Source: Alnus glutinosa | Lineage: Eukaryota > Streptophyta > Magnoliopsida > Fagales > Betulaceae | NCBI RefSeq assembly: GCF_958979055.1 | Contig: NC_084896.1 | Span: 4,216,001 to 4,280,000 of the forward strand | Direction of reading: 5' to 3' | DNA length: 64,000 nucleotides | Part shown: piece after piece, positions 63,278-64,000 of the stretch | Position numbering within the stretch: position 1 is the first letter of the stretch | Layout of the letters: every line of letters begins with the position of its first letter | The notes under the pieces: model-generated | What the model was told of the DNA's origin: nothing | Database searches by the model: none | Seen by the model: only the letters and a program-made list of their open reading frames with translations | Program-made: the position numbers and the translations under genes

Positions 63278-64000
63278 CTTTAGGTGTACCCTCCAAAATA
63301 CTACTTTTTGCAAACAAAAAAGAGGGCTAAGAGTCTAAGACTAAACTTTGTCAAATGAGTAGTTTGTACTGTACAGTTGAGGAAAAAAATGTTGGCACCC
63401 GACTGTGAGGTGGTTTATAGATGGAAAATGTAAAAGTCCCCTTTAATGTGATATTATGATAGGATAAACCCTTAGCTTATCAACAACTAAATGGTACAGA
63501 ATCTTGAGACAAACTTGAGAATTTCGTAAAAGTTGGATATGCTAGAGCTTGTGAAGCTTAATAGCCAAACTAGTTCTTGCTGAAAAAAAGGTGAAATAAT
63601 TGTCTGCAAATTTGGATAGATATGACTGATTACATACCTCTCGTAACAGTAATTGGCAATAAAATCTATAACTAGAAAAGGCTTGAGAGTATTTGCTCTA
63701 ATGGCGACCAAGGGTGCAGTCAAAAGATGCGCAGCAACCATATATTATATACATGCATAGCCAGCTAATGGATTGTTGAGATTTTCATGTTCACTTGGCA
63801 GTCACTAAACTCAGATGCAAAAATTTATAACCACAAATTATAATGGCCAAAAAAAGTGATGGGGAATTTGAGTCTGAAGTGAAAGAGATTGCAGGATCTA
63901 TGCATTGTACTTTTGCTGCATAATTAACTAGTTCTACATGTTAATAAATTCTGTTAATGTAAAACTGTACTGTATTTTTCCCGGTTCTATGAATTCAAGC
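63278..64000. other. 3' flank of the kinase gene
   Basis: Contains the kinase 3' UTR. No second gene start, RNA or element recognised before the window ends. Confidence 0.45.

Overview
The window looks like nuclear DNA of a flowering plant, probably a woody eudicot. It holds intron-rich genes with GT-AG splicing, plant-only families (UPL3-type HECT ligase, SUEL-tailed beta-galactosidase, ROP GTPase, USP-plus-kinase protein), AT-rich spacers and many small, decayed transposons, including Cassandra-type TRIMs. I see no bacterial, viral or organellar block. The species cannot be fixed from the sequence alone.

Layout: 1-5,600 is repeat-rich spacer with a LINE-like body, a Cassandra element, a tRNA-derived SINE and MITE-like hairpins. 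5,600-18,660 is UPL3 on the plus strand, 16 coding exons giving 1,891 aa. 18,660-22,680 holds a probable LTR and LINE relics. 22,681-28,528 is a 19-exon GH35 beta-galactosidase on the minus strand. 28,530-35,600 is spacer with a 318-bp tandem duplication, a Helitron-like 3' end, an internally deleted hAT-like element and a long-hairpin MITE. 35,669-40,480 is MCM10 (plus). 40,480-46,280 is spacer with several MITEs that still show target duplications. 46,283-49,921 is a type-I ROP GTPase. 52,034-53,169 is a 148-aa ubiquitin-conjugating E2. 53,170-60,070 is spacer with a second Cassandra split by a hAT-like insertion. 60,075-63,277 is a USP-domain receptor-like cytoplasmic kinase (687 aa).

The six genes are housekeeping or signalling genes and do not form an obvious cluster or pathway. 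The only functional echo is an E2 and a HECT E3 about 34 kb apart, which is probably coincidence. All six models were assembled by hand: every exon junction keeps frame and the summed lengths fit the families.

The most notable signals are mobile-element signals. A tiny TRIM/SMART-like retrotransposon (287 bp, LTRs of about 80 bp, initiator-Met tRNA primer site) is present as five copies in introns of the beta-galactosidase gene and a sixth in the kinase gene. Two of these end within about 5 nt of a splice donor and one about 15 nt from an acceptor. Other points: a hAT-like insertion in a Cassandra LTR with an exact 8-bp duplication, a 122-nt microRNA-like hairpin in UPL3 intron 1, a frame-preserving 120-nt UPL3 intron in the HECT domain, and a GC-AG first intron in MCM10. 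I found no convincing evidence of a wholly new multi-gene system.
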